DNA from: Anammoximicrobium sp032229885
GTDB taxonomy: Bacteria; Planctomycetota; Planctomycetia; Pirellulales; Pirellulaceae
DNA length: 49,522 bases
Direction: 5' to 3'
NCBI GenBank assembly: GCA_032229885.1
Contig: JAVYAJ010000128.1
Coordinates: 1-49,522, forward strand
The first letter of the stretch is position 1, and each line of letters starts with the position of its first letter. The position numbers and the translations under genes were made by a program. Below are positions 1-9,764 of the stretch, in pieces. A model generated the notes under the pieces. The model had not been told where the DNA came from. It saw nothing but the letters and a program-made list of their open reading frames with translations, and made no database searches.

Positions 1-1305
1 CCTAACGCGGTCTAGTGCCAGCAACACAAAAGTGTAGTGTACAGACCAGTGGACAAGATGCGCGCACGGTGCGCGCATGATACGAACAAAGACTCTATTG
101 TTCGCGCCGCGTTCGATACGCGCCTCGCGTAAACTGTTTGGCGCAGAAGACAACTTGCGGAGTGCGGCCTCGGGCAGATATTCGCCCGGCGCCGTCCGCC
201 GACAAAACAAGAAGTGTCGCGGCACACGATGTGCCTGCTATTGCTGGTGGCGAGTAAACGCATCCGCCAGTGGCCGGCGTCGTCCGAGAATCTCAGCGCA
301 CACAGAGACAACCGTCGCGTGTTGCGGCCATCGCCGAGGTCGAACGGGCCGGCCAGACTTCGTCGAGACAACCATCCACGAAGATCGATCAGACCCAGCG
401 GGCCGATAACCATCGACATTGGGGCGAAGCGAGCGCGGCGCAATCGAACGTCGCGGAACCGCGCCTTTCGGCTTTCGCAATGCCCCGTCGATGAAGTTAG
501 CCACTCCCCCCGAAAGGTCGTATGCATTACCGGGGCTGACACGGCGGACGAAGATCGACGGGCGTATGTCAGATTCGAGGAGTGCGCATCTCGGGCGATG
601 CCCGCGGACAGGCCAAACACCCCGGTGTTTGTGTTTTCGATCTGTCATGCGACGCGTCCTCCCGTTTGTTGGACGGCGTCCGTTACCGTTGTGAAAAGTT
701 GCGCGCTATTGGTGTCCTACCGGTTTTTACGAAGCCGTCAACGTTTTCGTCGTTCGCTAGTTGACATATTCGGCAGAAAACAGAAAAAATACGTGCGAAC
801 GCCTGCTGCCTGCGGCCGCGATCACAAACCGTCCCGCAGCCTCGTCTTTTATCGACATTCCACGACAGCCGTGCCAGAACATCCACGCGGCCAGGAGATA
901 AGGCCTGGTCACGGCCGATCCGATACCTTCACGTATATGTCTTATGCGGATATTGTCAAGCGTTTGGTCGAAACGAGGACGGCTGGGCGCGAAGACCGTG
1001 AGTGCGTTTAGTATCGCAGGCAAGGCCATCAGCGATCGACAGACGCCGTGGTGATCGGGCGGCGCCATCCGTCCCGCCGCGATCACAACGAGCGGCGCGG
1101 ATCGCGATAGCGCCCCGGATCTGGCGTACCGGCGCATGTTCGCGGTAGACCGCCGAGACACGACGATCGTCCGCAAGACGCGTGGTCGAAACACGGCGTC
1201 CCGTGTATTATCAACACGAAACTTGGCGGCAGCCACGGTTGCCAGACCATGGCGCCCCGTGTTCTGGCGAACGCGACTACCTGAAAATGACAGGGGGACA
1301 AAGCG
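1..1305. other. gene-free GC-rich stretch
   Basis: Several frames are open on both strands here, but all read as arginine- and serine-rich text without domains, signal peptides or ribosome-binding sites, as expected by chance in GC-rich DNA. I see no gene. The only structure noted is a perfect hairpin at 58-78. Confidence 0.6.
58..78. repeat. perfect inverted repeat, 9-bp stem
   Basis: ATGCGCGCA and TGCGCGCAT flank a 3-base loop CGG. No T-run follows on either strand, so it is not a typical intrinsic terminator. It could be a protein-binding site or the end of a unit that lies outside the window. Confidence 0.5.
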
Positions 1306-1527
1306 CTAGCCGTGTCGGCCACGATAGTACTGGCGACGGACCGTGTTGCCGTAGAAGTGCAGCGGACGGTAATCGCGATAGATGATCGGCGTCGCTCGGG
1401 TTTGGGCGCGTTGTGCTCCGAATTCGATGACACGCGGCGACCAGCCCGGCTGTTGTGCGGACGCAGACGAGGGCGCGAAACACCAGGTTGCGGCGACGAT
1501 CGCCGCGACAAACAGCCAGTTCTTCAC
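1306..1527 (-). CDS. small secreted protein of unknown function
   Basis: This 73-residue protein has a clear signal peptide: a Lys after the start, a hydrophobic core (LFVAAIVAATWCF) and an Ala-rich cleavage region ending near ASAQQ. The mature part is about 50 residues, basic and tyrosine-rich, ending in YYRGRHG. The GTG start at 1525-1527 is chosen because AGGAG lies just upstream on the minus strand and because the signal peptide begins there; an ATG 31 codons earlier lacks support. Small secreted proteins with basic, aromatic tails are common in Planctomycetes, but I recognise no family. It is divergently oriented from the TPR gene at 1782. Confidence 0.65.
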   Translation of the reverse strand: MKNWLFVAAIVAATWCFAPSSASAQQPGWSPRVIEFGAQRAQTRATPIIYRDYRPLHFYGNTVRRQYYRGRHG

Positions 1528-1781
1528 GATCGGCTCCTTTCCTCTCAGACGAAGTGATTTGATCGGGAAACCCGGTTCTCGTAGTTTACAAGCATCGATT
1601 GAACATCGGCTCAGGGTCACTCCTGCTCTCGTATTATCTTATCCATTTTCGCTCAGCGCCGTCAACCGCTACCAATTGTGCCAGCGATTCCAAGCGTAAT
1701 TGTCGATCCGATTGAAGCGAAGAACACGCCGGATTTATAATGGGTCGCGTGGCGAAGGACGCGAATGAATGAGGGCCATTT

Positions 1782-4700
1782 ATGACTTTTTTGATCCGGT
1801 GTACCTGTGGGAACGAGCTGGACATTCCGGCGGGACGGGCCGGAGCACGGGTGCGGTGTACGTGCGGCCGGGTCATCGAGGCGCCGTGTTTGACAGATTT
1901 GCAGCATGGCCGGGCCGCGGGCGATGCGGATCGGGGTCATGGGCACACGCCGCGCGCTGCAACCGGGGCAGTACGGGGAGGCCGCGCAGGAGGCAAGGCT
2001 CGTGAGACCGGCGAATGCCAAGAAGGATTCCCGGGCAACCTGATGAAAGGCGAGCAGGCGCCGCGCGAGTTTCTGATCGTCCTGGCGTCAGATCACGTGC
2101 TGGTCCAGCGGGTACACCACGAAGCGTTTGTTCACTTTGCCGCGGCGTTCGAGCGCACGGTCAAGGCTTTTGCCGGCAAGACGGAAGCCTGTCCAGGCGT
2201 GGACATCCAGATCGGTTATGCCATGTTTCCCGGGGGGCGTCGGCTGGTCGATCTGCAGATCCGCCCGGATGTCCTGCCGCCGCACGTCGTGAGTGAATTG
2301 CGGATGGAGCTCGACGCCTTGCGCCAGCCGCCGGTCGAGGGCGGGCCGGTCAGCTTTTGTTGCCGGGCGATGTTATGGGGCGGCGCCGGCGAACCACACT
2401 CGCCGTTCTTGTTTCCGTTCTCGTCGTATTTCGGCGGTCGCACGGCTCCGTTCGACCAACTGTTGACCGAGGCGGCCGGCCTGTCGGTTCCGCCCGCCGC
2501 ATCGGCCGGCGGCGCCGCGCGCCGGTTCGGGCGTTGGTGTCGGGCAATCGTCGGTCGGTGGGCCCGGCCGAAATTTCGCCTCCGGCGCGACCCGACGCAA
2601 CGGGCTGAACCGCCTTCGGGCGCCACTGCGACCGCGACGTCGGGCGCGTTTCCGCGGATGGCGCCCGAGCCGGCGGATCCCGCTCGCGGGTACACCATCG
2701 CCGAGTTGACCGAACTCCTCCGCCAGTATCCGGACTATGCTCGGCTGTACAAAATGCGGGCCGAAGCATTCGAACAGATGGAAGCGCACGAGCAGGCCAT
2801 CGCCGATTACACGTCCTGCCTCGCCGTGCAACCGGATCAAGCCGAGATCCTGGTGCGACGCGCGATGGTCCATTGTGTCGCCGGCAGTCACGAGCTGGGG
2901 TTGAAAGACCTCGAAGCGGCTTTGCGATTGAATCCCGAATCCGCCGACGCGCTGGCCGGCCGAGGCATGATCTACTTGCAGTTGGCCGCGTGGGATCGGG
3001 CCTTGGCCGACTTCGACGCCGCCGTCTCGCACGATCGGCGCAACCCGTCGCTACAAGTCCACCGCGGACGCACGCTGATCGGCCGCGAGGACTATTCCCA
3101 AGCTGTCGAAGCGCTGACGCAGGCCATCCGGCTCGATCCGCATCACGACGTAGCCTACGCCTGGCGTGGGTTGGCCCGGCGCCGGTCTTCGCCGGCGCCC
3201 TCGGACGACGCAATTCAAGCGGTGCTCGCCGATTTTGATGCGGCGTTGGACATCCAGCCTGACCACACAGGTTACCGCTTATTCCGCGCCGAAGCCCGGC
3301 TGGGGGCTGGTGATCCACGAGGCGCGGTGGCGGACTGCGACCTGATTTTGACGCTGCTGCCCCAGTCTGGTGAAGCATACGCGCTGCGAGGGATCGCGCG
3401 CCAGCGACTGGGCGATTCGCCGGGCGCCGTGCAGGATTGTGATGCGGCGCTCGAACTGGACGCCGAGTCGGCCGACATCTATTTGGCGCGGGCGTTTGCC
3501 CACGAGGATCTGGGAGATCTGGACGCGGCGCTTACCGATTGTGAAGCCGCGTTGGAACTCGGTCCGCAGGAGGCCGTCGCGATCAATCTGCGCGGCGCCA
3601 TCCGGCTGCAACTGGGCGAACTCGACCAGGCGTTGGCCGATTTCGACGCGGCGATCGCGATCGAACCTGACTGGGCGCTGCCCTATGCCAACCGAGGCAA
3701 CGCCTGTCGGGTCCGCGGCGACAACGCGACCGCAATTCGGGCCTACGGTCGGGCGATCCAGTTGAATCCCGAGCTCGTTGTGGCGTACCTGAATCGGGCG
3801 TTGGCATGGGCGGACGCGCACGAAGACGACAAATCCTTGGCGGACTTTGCCCACGCACTGCGGCTCGATCCGCGGATCGTCGGCGCATACGTCGAGCGGG
3901 CGTCGCTCCGGGTCCGCCGCGAGGAATTCGATGCCGCCCTCTCCGATCTGACCGCTGCGATTCGCCTGCAACCGGATCTGGCGCGGGCCTATCTTCAGCG
4001 CGGTCGTGTGCATTGCCAACGTGGAAACTTGGACGATGCTCTGCGGGATTATGACCGGCTGATCGACCTGGCGCCGGATTGGGCGGCGGCCTACACGGGT
4101 CGGGCAAACGTCTGGCTTCACAAAGGCGACCTCGACCGCGCCGACGCCGATTTCCAACAGGCCGTCGCCTGCGAACCGGAGCAGGCCGAGCCGTTGATGG
4201 TGGACCGGCTGCTGCTCGAAGCCGCCTATTTCAATCGCGAAGAGCGGTACGACCAGGCCATCCGTCGAACGACGGCCGCACTCGAGCTGGATGCGAATTC
4301 CGTGCCCGCCTACGCGCTGCGAGCCGAGGCCAACTGGTACGCCGAGCAACTGGTCGAAGCGCTCGACGATCTGGACGAATGGATCCGACGAAGCCAGCCG
4401 GCCGACGTTCATGCCAAGGGCGTGCGAGGTCAGGTGTATGCCGAATTGGGCGAGTTCGAGCTGGCGCTGGCCGAGCTCGACGAGGCGCTCGCGCTGGCCC
4501 GCAAGCGGCCTGGCGTGTCAACGGAGACGTTGTCTTGCGTCTACGCCGGCCGCGCGCTGGCGTTGGCGGGTGTCGGCCGATTCGACGAAAGCGTCCACGA
4601 TTTCGAGCTAGCGCGGCAGACTGCGCCGAACAGCGTTTGGACCTACTACAATCAGGGCCTCGTTTTGCACACCTGCGGGAACACGGCCGCAGCCGTCGCC

Positions 4701-4793
4701 AGCTTTCGACAAGCTCTGGAAAAACGCGAGCCGCGCTTGCCCGCGCGAAAGCGCGAGCGGGTGCATGGATTTCTGAGACGTTACGCGACATGA
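1782..4793 (+). CDS. zinc-ribbon / multi-TPR repeat protein
   Basis: This 1003-residue protein starts with a short zinc-ribbon-like module containing two Cys-x-Cys pairs (CTCGNELDIPAG, then RCTCGRVIEA, residues about 7-34). A low-complexity region of moderate conservation follows to about residue 305. The rest is an almost unbroken array of roughly 18 tetratricopeptide repeats, visible from the repeating pattern of A-x-x-x-R/G, G/A-x-x-x-A-x-x-D/A-x-x-x-A and L-x-P about every 34 residues (for example ALADFDAAIAIEPDWALPYA). TPR arrays are protein-interaction scaffolds; no enzymatic domain is visible. There is no signal peptide, so it is probably cytoplasmic. GAGGG lies a few bases upstream of the ATG. 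The next gene begins 12 bases after its stop, suggesting co-transcription. The partner is unknown. Confidence 0.85.
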   Translation: MTFLIRCTCGNELDIPAGRAGARVRCTCGRVIEAPCLTDLQHGRAAGDADRGHGHTPRAATGAVRGGRAGGKARETGECQEGFPGNLMKGEQAPREFLIVLASDHVLVQRVHHEAFVHFAAAFERTVKAFAGKTEACPGVDIQIGYAMFPGGRRLVDLQIRPDVLPPHVVSELRMELDALRQPPVEGGPVSFCCRAMLWGGAGEPHSPFLFPFSSYFGGRTAPFDQLLTEAAGLSVPPAASAGGAARRFGRWCRAIVGRWARPKFRLRRDPTQRAEPPSGATATATSGAFPRMAPEPADPARGYTIAELTELLRQYPDYARLYKMRAEAFEQMEAHEQAIADYTSCLAVQPDQAEILVRRAMVHCVAGSHELGLKDLEAALRLNPESADALAGRGMIYLQLAAWDRALADFDAAVSHDRRNPSLQVHRGRTLIGREDYSQAVEALTQAIRLDPHHDVAYAWRGLARRRSSPAPSDDAIQAVLADFDAALDIQPDHTGYRLFRAEARLGAGDPRGAVADCDLILTLLPQSGEAYALRGIARQRLGDSPGAVQDCDAALELDAESADIYLARAFAHEDLGDLDAALTDCEAALELGPQEAVAINLRGAIRLQLGELDQALADFDAAIAIEPDWALPYANRGNACRVRGDNATAIRAYGRAIQLNPELVVAYLNRALAWADAHEDDKSLADFAHALRLDPRIVGAYVERASLRVRREEFDAALSDLTAAIRLQPDLARAYLQRGRVHCQRGNLDDALRDYDRLIDLAPDWAAAYTGRANVWLHKGDLDRADADFQQAVACEPEQAEPLMVDRLLLEAAYFNREERYDQAIRRTTAALELDANSVPAYALRAEANWYAEQLVEALDDLDEWIRRSQPADVHAKGVRGQVYAELGEFELALAELDEALALARKRPGVSTETLSCVYAGRALALAGVGRFDESVHDFELARQTAPNSVWTYYNQGLVLHTCGNTAAAVASFRQALEKREPRLPARKRERVHGFLRRYAT

Positions 4794-4805
4794 GAGAACG
4801 CCATT

Positions 4806-7800
4806 ATGCGACAGAAAAGAACAAGAATGATGGACTCCACCCTGTCCGCCGGCCAAGTCCGGCTGATCGGCTCGTGCCTCGCAGCGGTCCTGTCCGTCGG
4901 CCCGTTGACGTTCGCCGCGGATTCTCTCGCCGCGGATGATCCTTCCGCGACCGAGGCAACGCGCCCGCTGCCGTCCGCCACGGACCGGATTTGCATTCGC
5001 GGCGTCTATCCCCATTTGGCCATGTTCAACAGCACGCTGAAGGACGACGGCCAGACCACGGGCGGCGGCGGCGAGTGCGGGATCGGCGCGGTGGTTCCCT
5101 GGGCCGGTCGGCTGTGGGCGCTGACCTACTCGCCCCATGCGCCGAACGGGAGCTCGGACAAGCTGTACGCCATCGACGATCAACTGAACCAGGAGATCCG
5201 GCCCGAGAGCATCGGCGGCACGCCCGCGGGGCGGATGATCCATCGCGAAAGCCGGCAACTGTTCATCGGGCCGTACGCCATCGACGCGGACGGGCGCGTT
5301 CGCGCGATTCCGTACAGCGCGATGCCGGGGCGGCCGACGGCCGTCTCCAGACACCTGAGCGACCCGGCGAACAAGGTGTACTACTTCGACATGGAGGGGC
5401 GGATCTACGAGGTCGACGTGCATTCGCTCGAGGTGACGCTGCTGTTCGCCAAACCCGTCCCGGGCTGGCATGGCAAAGGGGCGTACACCGGGCAGGGACG
5501 ATATATCCTGGCTAACAACGGCGAACTCGACGTCGCCGGCCATTCGCTCGACGATCTGCAGGTCGGCGGTCCGCCCCAAGGGCCGGAGGACAACGGCGTG
5601 CTGGCCGAATGGGACGGCCAGCAGTGGCGGATCATCGAGCGGCGTCAGTTCACCGAGGTCACCGGGCCGGGCGGCATCTACGGATCGCCCGACGAGTCGA
5701 CGCCCGTGTGGGCGGTGGGCTGGGATCGCCGGTCGGTGATTCTCAAGTTGCTGGACGGCGGGACGTGGCACACGTTCCGGCTGCCCAAGGCCAGCCATAC
5801 CTACGACGGCTATGGCGGGTGGTACACCGAGTGGCCGCGGATTCGCGAGATCCAGCCGGGCAAGCTGATGCTGGACATGCACGCCATGCTGTGGGATTTT
5901 CCCGCCACGTTCAGCGCCGCCAACACGGGCGGCATCCGCCCGATCGCCAGCCATCATCGATACATTCCCGATTTCTGCCACTGGAACGGCCGCATCGTGC
6001 TGGCGACCGACGAGACGACCATCATGGCCAATCCGCTGGCCGGACAGTCTCAGTCGAACCTGTGGTTCGGCCAGCTCGAAGACATGGCCGGTTGGGGCCC
6101 CAAGACCGCCTGGGGCGGCCCTTGGGTGGGCGATGCAGTCAAGGCCGGCGAGCCGTCCGTGCCGTTTCAGATCAACGGCTTTCAGCGGCGCTGCGTGCAT
6201 CTGGCGCTGGGGCGCGGCCGGACCGCGGCCGGTTTGACCGATGCCGACTCGGGCGAAATGCTCTACCGCTGTACGGGCCTGTTCCCCATCACCGCCTTGC
6301 CCGAGCCGTTGCGGGATCTGGCGCGCGTGACGATCGGCCGCGGCGACTATCATGATCCGGCGCCCGGCTACTCGTTCGTGGTGAACCAGGACGTGGTGGT
6401 GTATCTGGAGGTCGACGCTCGGCCCGAAGCCAAACTGGGCCCCGGCTGGGACAAGACGCCGATGTCGGCCGCCTGGGGGAATTATACGGACCACATTTAC
6501 CGCAAATCGTTCCCCAAGGGGCGCGTGGACGTCCCCGGCCATCCGATCGCCCACAAGCCGAACGATTACGGGGTGCCGCACTTGGCGTTCGTCGAACCCG
6601 CCGCGACCGACGCCGGAGAGCTGGAGATCACCGAGCTGCCGCGCGATTTGAAAGGCCGAGTCACCTACCCGGCGCGAGGCCGCGAGACGCTCGCTTCGCG
6701 TCCGGCTTCGCCGACAGCGTCTGACACGGGCGCGACGTTCACGCTCGAGGCGGACATCGCCGGCGACGGCCGCTGGACGAGGTACCGTCAAATCCCCGTG
6801 CCTGCCGACGGGTACGTCTACCACGTGTTCCCCGACGACTTTCAGGCTAACTGGATCCGCGTGACGGTCGATCGCGATTGCCTGGCGACGGCTTTCTTCC
6901 ACTACAGCAGCCCCGGCCACGCGGCCGCGAACAATCCGTTGTTTGCGGCGCTGGCCGACGTGCACGACGACCGCGCGGTCGGGGGCTTGATTCGACCCGG
7001 CAAGCGAAATCGGAACCTGCAATTCCTGGCGCGCCGGCCGGCAGACGATGGCCAGATCGGCGAGACCTATTTCGAGGTGGACGAGCGAATGGCGTTTTCG
7101 CGACCCGACGCGGATGCCGCCGACGAAGTGCGCGAGATCGCGGAAGTCCACCTAGATTTCGAGGTCGACGACGCCTCGGTGATCATGACCGAAAAAGGCC
7201 GCCGATTCCGCCTGCCCAAGGGCGACGCGCGCTACGACCGACCGTTCGCCACCGGCTGGCCGCGCGGGATCCGCGAATGCGAATCCGAACGTTGGTTGAT
7301 GAACATTCACGGCACGTTCTACGAAAAGCCGCGCGAGGCCGGGTTGTGGAAGATCAAGCCGGTCGCGACCCACAATCGACAGATCATGGACTTCTGCACC
7401 TGGCGCGGCCTGCTGGTGATCAGCGGCACGACCCACCAGGCCCGGCCGGATGGCCAGTATTTTCGCAGCGACGCCCACGATGAGCCTGGCCTATGGTTCG
7501 GCGCGATCGACGACCTCTGGCAGCTCGGCAAACCCGTCGGGCATGGCGGCCCCTGGCTCGACACGCCGGTTCGTCCGCGGGATCGCTCCGATCCGTACCT
7601 GATGAACGGCTACGACCGCAAGCGGATCGCGGTCTCGCACGACGCGGACGCGGCCGTCACCGTCACGATCGAGGTCAACTTCGACCACGGCGACTGGCGC
7701 GAGTATGACAACCTGTCGGTCCCGCCCGGCCAGACGGTCACCCACGAGTTCCCCCAGGGCTTCGCCGCCCACTGGGTCCGCGTCTCGGCGGATCAAGCCT

Positions 7801-7832
7801 GCCGAGCGACAGCCCAGTTGACCTACGACTGA
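4806..7832 (+). CDS. large secreted protein with duplicated module, unknown function
   Basis: This 1008-residue protein has an N-terminal hydrophobic segment (about residues 18-42) read as a signal peptide with a slightly long n-region; a start at the second or third Met is possible. The body is rich in Trp, Gly and Asp, like a beta-propeller or beta-sandwich extracellular protein. It contains an internal duplication: a FRLPK...WPR.IRE...H...F...H.R.I.DFC.W...LWFG...GGPW block at about 320-460 recurs at about 797-935. A short beta module (W..Y..IPVP...VYHVFP...WIRV..D..CLATAFF) at about 645-700 recurs at the C-terminus. I recognise no named domain. It follows the TPR gene by 12 bases. Carbohydrate or surface binding is only a guess. 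Confidence 0.8.
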   Translation: MRQKRTRMMDSTLSAGQVRLIGSCLAAVLSVGPLTFAADSLAADDPSATEATRPLPSATDRICIRGVYPHLAMFNSTLKDDGQTTGGGGECGIGAVVPWAGRLWALTYSPHAPNGSSDKLYAIDDQLNQEIRPESIGGTPAGRMIHRESRQLFIGPYAIDADGRVRAIPYSAMPGRPTAVSRHLSDPANKVYYFDMEGRIYEVDVHSLEVTLLFAKPVPGWHGKGAYTGQGRYILANNGELDVAGHSLDDLQVGGPPQGPEDNGVLAEWDGQQWRIIERRQFTEVTGPGGIYGSPDESTPVWAVGWDRRSVILKLLDGGTWHTFRLPKASHTYDGYGGWYTEWPRIREIQPGKLMLDMHAMLWDFPATFSAANTGGIRPIASHHRYIPDFCHWNGRIVLATDETTIMANPLAGQSQSNLWFGQLEDMAGWGPKTAWGGPWVGDAVKAGEPSVPFQINGFQRRCVHLALGRGRTAAGLTDADSGEMLYRCTGLFPITALPEPLRDLARVTIGRGDYHDPAPGYSFVVNQDVVVYLEVDARPEAKLGPGWDKTPMSAAWGNYTDHIYRKSFPKGRVDVPGHPIAHKPNDYGVPHLAFVEPAATDAGELEITELPRDLKGRVTYPARGRETLASRPASPTASDTGATFTLEADIAGDGRWTRYRQIPVPADGYVYHVFPDDFQANWIRVTVDRDCLATAFFHYSSPGHAAANNPLFAALADVHDDRAVGGLIRPGKRNRNLQFLARRPADDGQIGETYFEVDERMAFSRPDADAADEVREIAEVHLDFEVDDASVIMTEKGRRFRLPKGDARYDRPFATGWPRGIRECESERWLMNIHGTFYEKPREAGLWKIKPVATHNRQIMDFCTWRGLLVISGTTHQARPDGQYFRSDAHDEPGLWFGAIDDLWQLGKPVGHGGPWLDTPVRPRDRSDPYLMNGYDRKRIAVSHDADAAVTVTIEVNFDHGDWREYDNLSVPPGQTVTHEFPQGFAAHWVRVSADQACRATAQLTYD

Positions 7833-7833
7833 G

Positions 7834-7875
7834 GCCGAATCGTCCGTCCCGCACGCTGGATCATTCCGATTCGGC
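7834..7875. terminator. possible shared terminator hairpin between convergent genes
   Basis: GCCGAATCG at 7834-7842 pairs with CGATTCGGC at 7867-7875, spanning the junction of two convergent genes and the last codons of the minus-strand gene. There is no T-run on either side, so its function as a terminator is uncertain. Confidence 0.3.
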
Positions 7876-9684
7876 GCGCGGGGCCGGGATGATCGGCAGG
7901 ACGACGTGGGATGGATGGTCGGCGTCGTGGCGGATCGTCTGATGGGCGACAACGCTCGTCGTGACAAGGGCCAGGTTGTCCTCTCCCGTGTTCAGGTTCC
8001 GGAGATAATACGGATAGTAGCTGCTCGAGATCTCGACGCGGATGCGATGCCCTTTGGCGAACACGTTGCCCGTCGGGCGCCAGAACTCGATCGTGTACGG
8101 GTAGACGCGATCGGGTTCGAGCGTGCTGAGGCGTTCCGGGTCGAACGCACCGTCGCGCTGGTCGCTGCGATGGCGAGCCCGCATGAGGCCCTCGGCCAGG
8201 AACATTGCCCGGCCGTCGGGATGTACGTCGACCAGCCGGACCATCCAGTCGGTGTCGCGGGCGCTGGTCGCGGCGAACAGGCGAGCCGAGATCGGGCCGA
8301 CCACCTCGACGTCGTCCTCCAGAACGGGCGTCGTGTAGACCAACACGTCCGCCCGCGCCGCCGACGGGCTGACATCCCGCGGTCCGTCGATGTGTCCGTT
8401 GGCGAACGGCGGCGACGGCGTGGGGTCGTCCGGATCGTACGTAAACCGATCCGGCGGCTCGTCGCCGGGCGGCCGCGTGTCCAGGCGCCCATCGCCGCCG
8501 GACGAATTGGCGTTGCCGCCGCTGTGCAGATAGTACGCGGTCGGCACGGCCTCGGGCAGCGGCCAATCGGCCGCACACCGCCATTGGTTGCGTCCCATGA
8601 CGAAGACTTGGACGGGCGGATCGTCCAGGATATCGTTGTCGATTCCTTTCAGATGGTAATCGAACCAACGGCAGACATAGCCGTCCCAGTCGACGATCGC
8701 CTGCGGGCCAAAGTCCACGCCGGCGGCCACGCGCCGCGTGTTGACGATGTGTTCCCACGGTCCGATGACCAGTCGCGGCCGCCGCGCCGCGGGCGTGCCG
8801 CCATATTGCTTCATGCCCAGATAGTTGCGCGGCGTGCCCGGAAAATTCCCGTCGAACCAGCCCGAGATGGCCAGCGACGGAACGACCACGCGGGCGTAAT
8901 CGTCGGGCGTCTGATAGGCGATCGCTCGCCAGTATTCGCCGGACGCCGTGTTCTGCAACATCCACGTCCGCCACCAGGTCGTGGGCAGATAGCCGCGGGT
9001 CTTGTCAAAGTCGATGTAGGGCGTCATGCGATACGCCGCCTCGCGATTCACGGCAAACCCACCGTAGGGCCCCGGGCCGGCGATGTGCGGGCGCCGCCCC
9101 GACATCGTGCCCGCCCAATCCATCATCCAACAGACGAGAACCCCATTCTGGTAGGGGCAGTTGTAGAAATAGTCCGGCGGCGCCACTTCGGGCACGATGG
9201 CTTTCAACGAGGGCGGCGCCTGGGTCGCCGTCCACCACTGGGCCCATCCCATGTAGGACAATCCATAGGCGCCGACCTTGCCGCTGCACCAGGGCTGCTG
9301 GGCGACCCATTCGACCAGATCGTACCCGTCGCGCTTGTGCAAGGGCGAAAACGGATCCCAGTCGCCTTCGGAATCGAAGCGGCCGCGGACATCGACGTTC
9401 ACGACGGCATAGCCGCGGGCGGCGAACTTGCGAGCCCGCGCGACGCCGCCGTCCTTGTTGTAGGGGGTCTGCCACACGATCGCTGGCCACCGACCGTCGG
9501 CCTGTGGACGAAAGATGTCGATCATCAGCCGCACGCCATCACGCATCGGCGAGGTCTGGTTTCGCTGTTCGAGAACCTCGTGCTCGGCCGGCGAGATTCC
9601 CTCGACGCGCAGGATTGGCGGCAGCTCCTGGGCCAGCCCCAACGACGCCCAGAGGATCACGAGACAAGCCATCGAACGAGTCAT
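7861..9684 (-). CDS. CocE/NonD-type alpha/beta hydrolase, secreted
   Basis: This 607-residue protein matches the CocE/NonD hydrolase (X-Pro dipeptidyl-peptidase S15-like) family. It has an N-terminal signal peptide (MACLVILWASLGLA). An alpha/beta-hydrolase domain carries the PMRDGVRLMIDIFRP entry motif, the VDVRGRFDSEGDWDPF loop and the nucleophile elbow GLSYMG (Ser143). A C-terminal jelly-roll domain includes PPVQVFVMG and the closing RIRVEISSSYYPYY block typical of the family. Members hydrolyse esters or amides, and the substrate cannot be read from sequence. The start at 9682-9684 has AGGAG about ten bases upstream; a longer frame lacks a site. The gene is convergent with the 1008-residue protein gene. 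Confidence 0.9.
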   Translation of the reverse strand: MTRSMACLVILWASLGLAQELPPILRVEGISPAEHEVLEQRNQTSPMRDGVRLMIDIFRPQADGRWPAIVWQTPYNKDGGVARARKFAARGYAVVNVDVRGRFDSEGDWDPFSPLHKRDGYDLVEWVAQQPWCSGKVGAYGLSYMGWAQWWTATQAPPSLKAIVPEVAPPDYFYNCPYQNGVLVCWMMDWAGTMSGRRPHIAGPGPYGGFAVNREAAYRMTPYIDFDKTRGYLPTTWWRTWMLQNTASGEYWRAIAYQTPDDYARVVVPSLAISGWFDGNFPGTPRNYLGMKQYGGTPAARRPRLVIGPWEHIVNTRRVAAGVDFGPQAIVDWDGYVCRWFDYHLKGIDNDILDDPPVQVFVMGRNQWRCAADWPLPEAVPTAYYLHSGGNANSSGGDGRLDTRPPGDEPPDRFTYDPDDPTPSPPFANGHIDGPRDVSPSAARADVLVYTTPVLEDDVEVVGPISARLFAATSARDTDWMVRLVDVHPDGRAMFLAEGLMRARHRSDQRDGAFDPERLSTLEPDRVYPYTIEFWRPTGNVFAKGHRIRVEISSSYYPYYLRNLNTGEDNLALVTTSVVAHQTIRHDADHPSHVVLPIIPAPRAESE

Positions 9685-9764
9685 GATAGGTGGCTCCTGA
9701 TGGAAAGCGGATTCGGGCGGCAGTCGCAGCCAGGGACGCTCATGCGGCACGCGGCGAATCCGGA

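Noticed and set aside
1..10. CCTAACGCGG at the window start equals the bases at the edge of MITE-like copy B
   Set aside because: Only ten bases match and nothing further of the element is visible.
214..1011. 265-codon open plus frame near the window start
   Set aside because: Composition is random-like, no start signal, and overlapping frames on both strands are equally open.
4608..7151. 847-codon open frame on the minus strand opposite the 1008-residue secreted protein
   Set aside because: It reads as Arg/Val/Gly-rich text without domains; it is a shadow of the high-GC gene on the plus strand.
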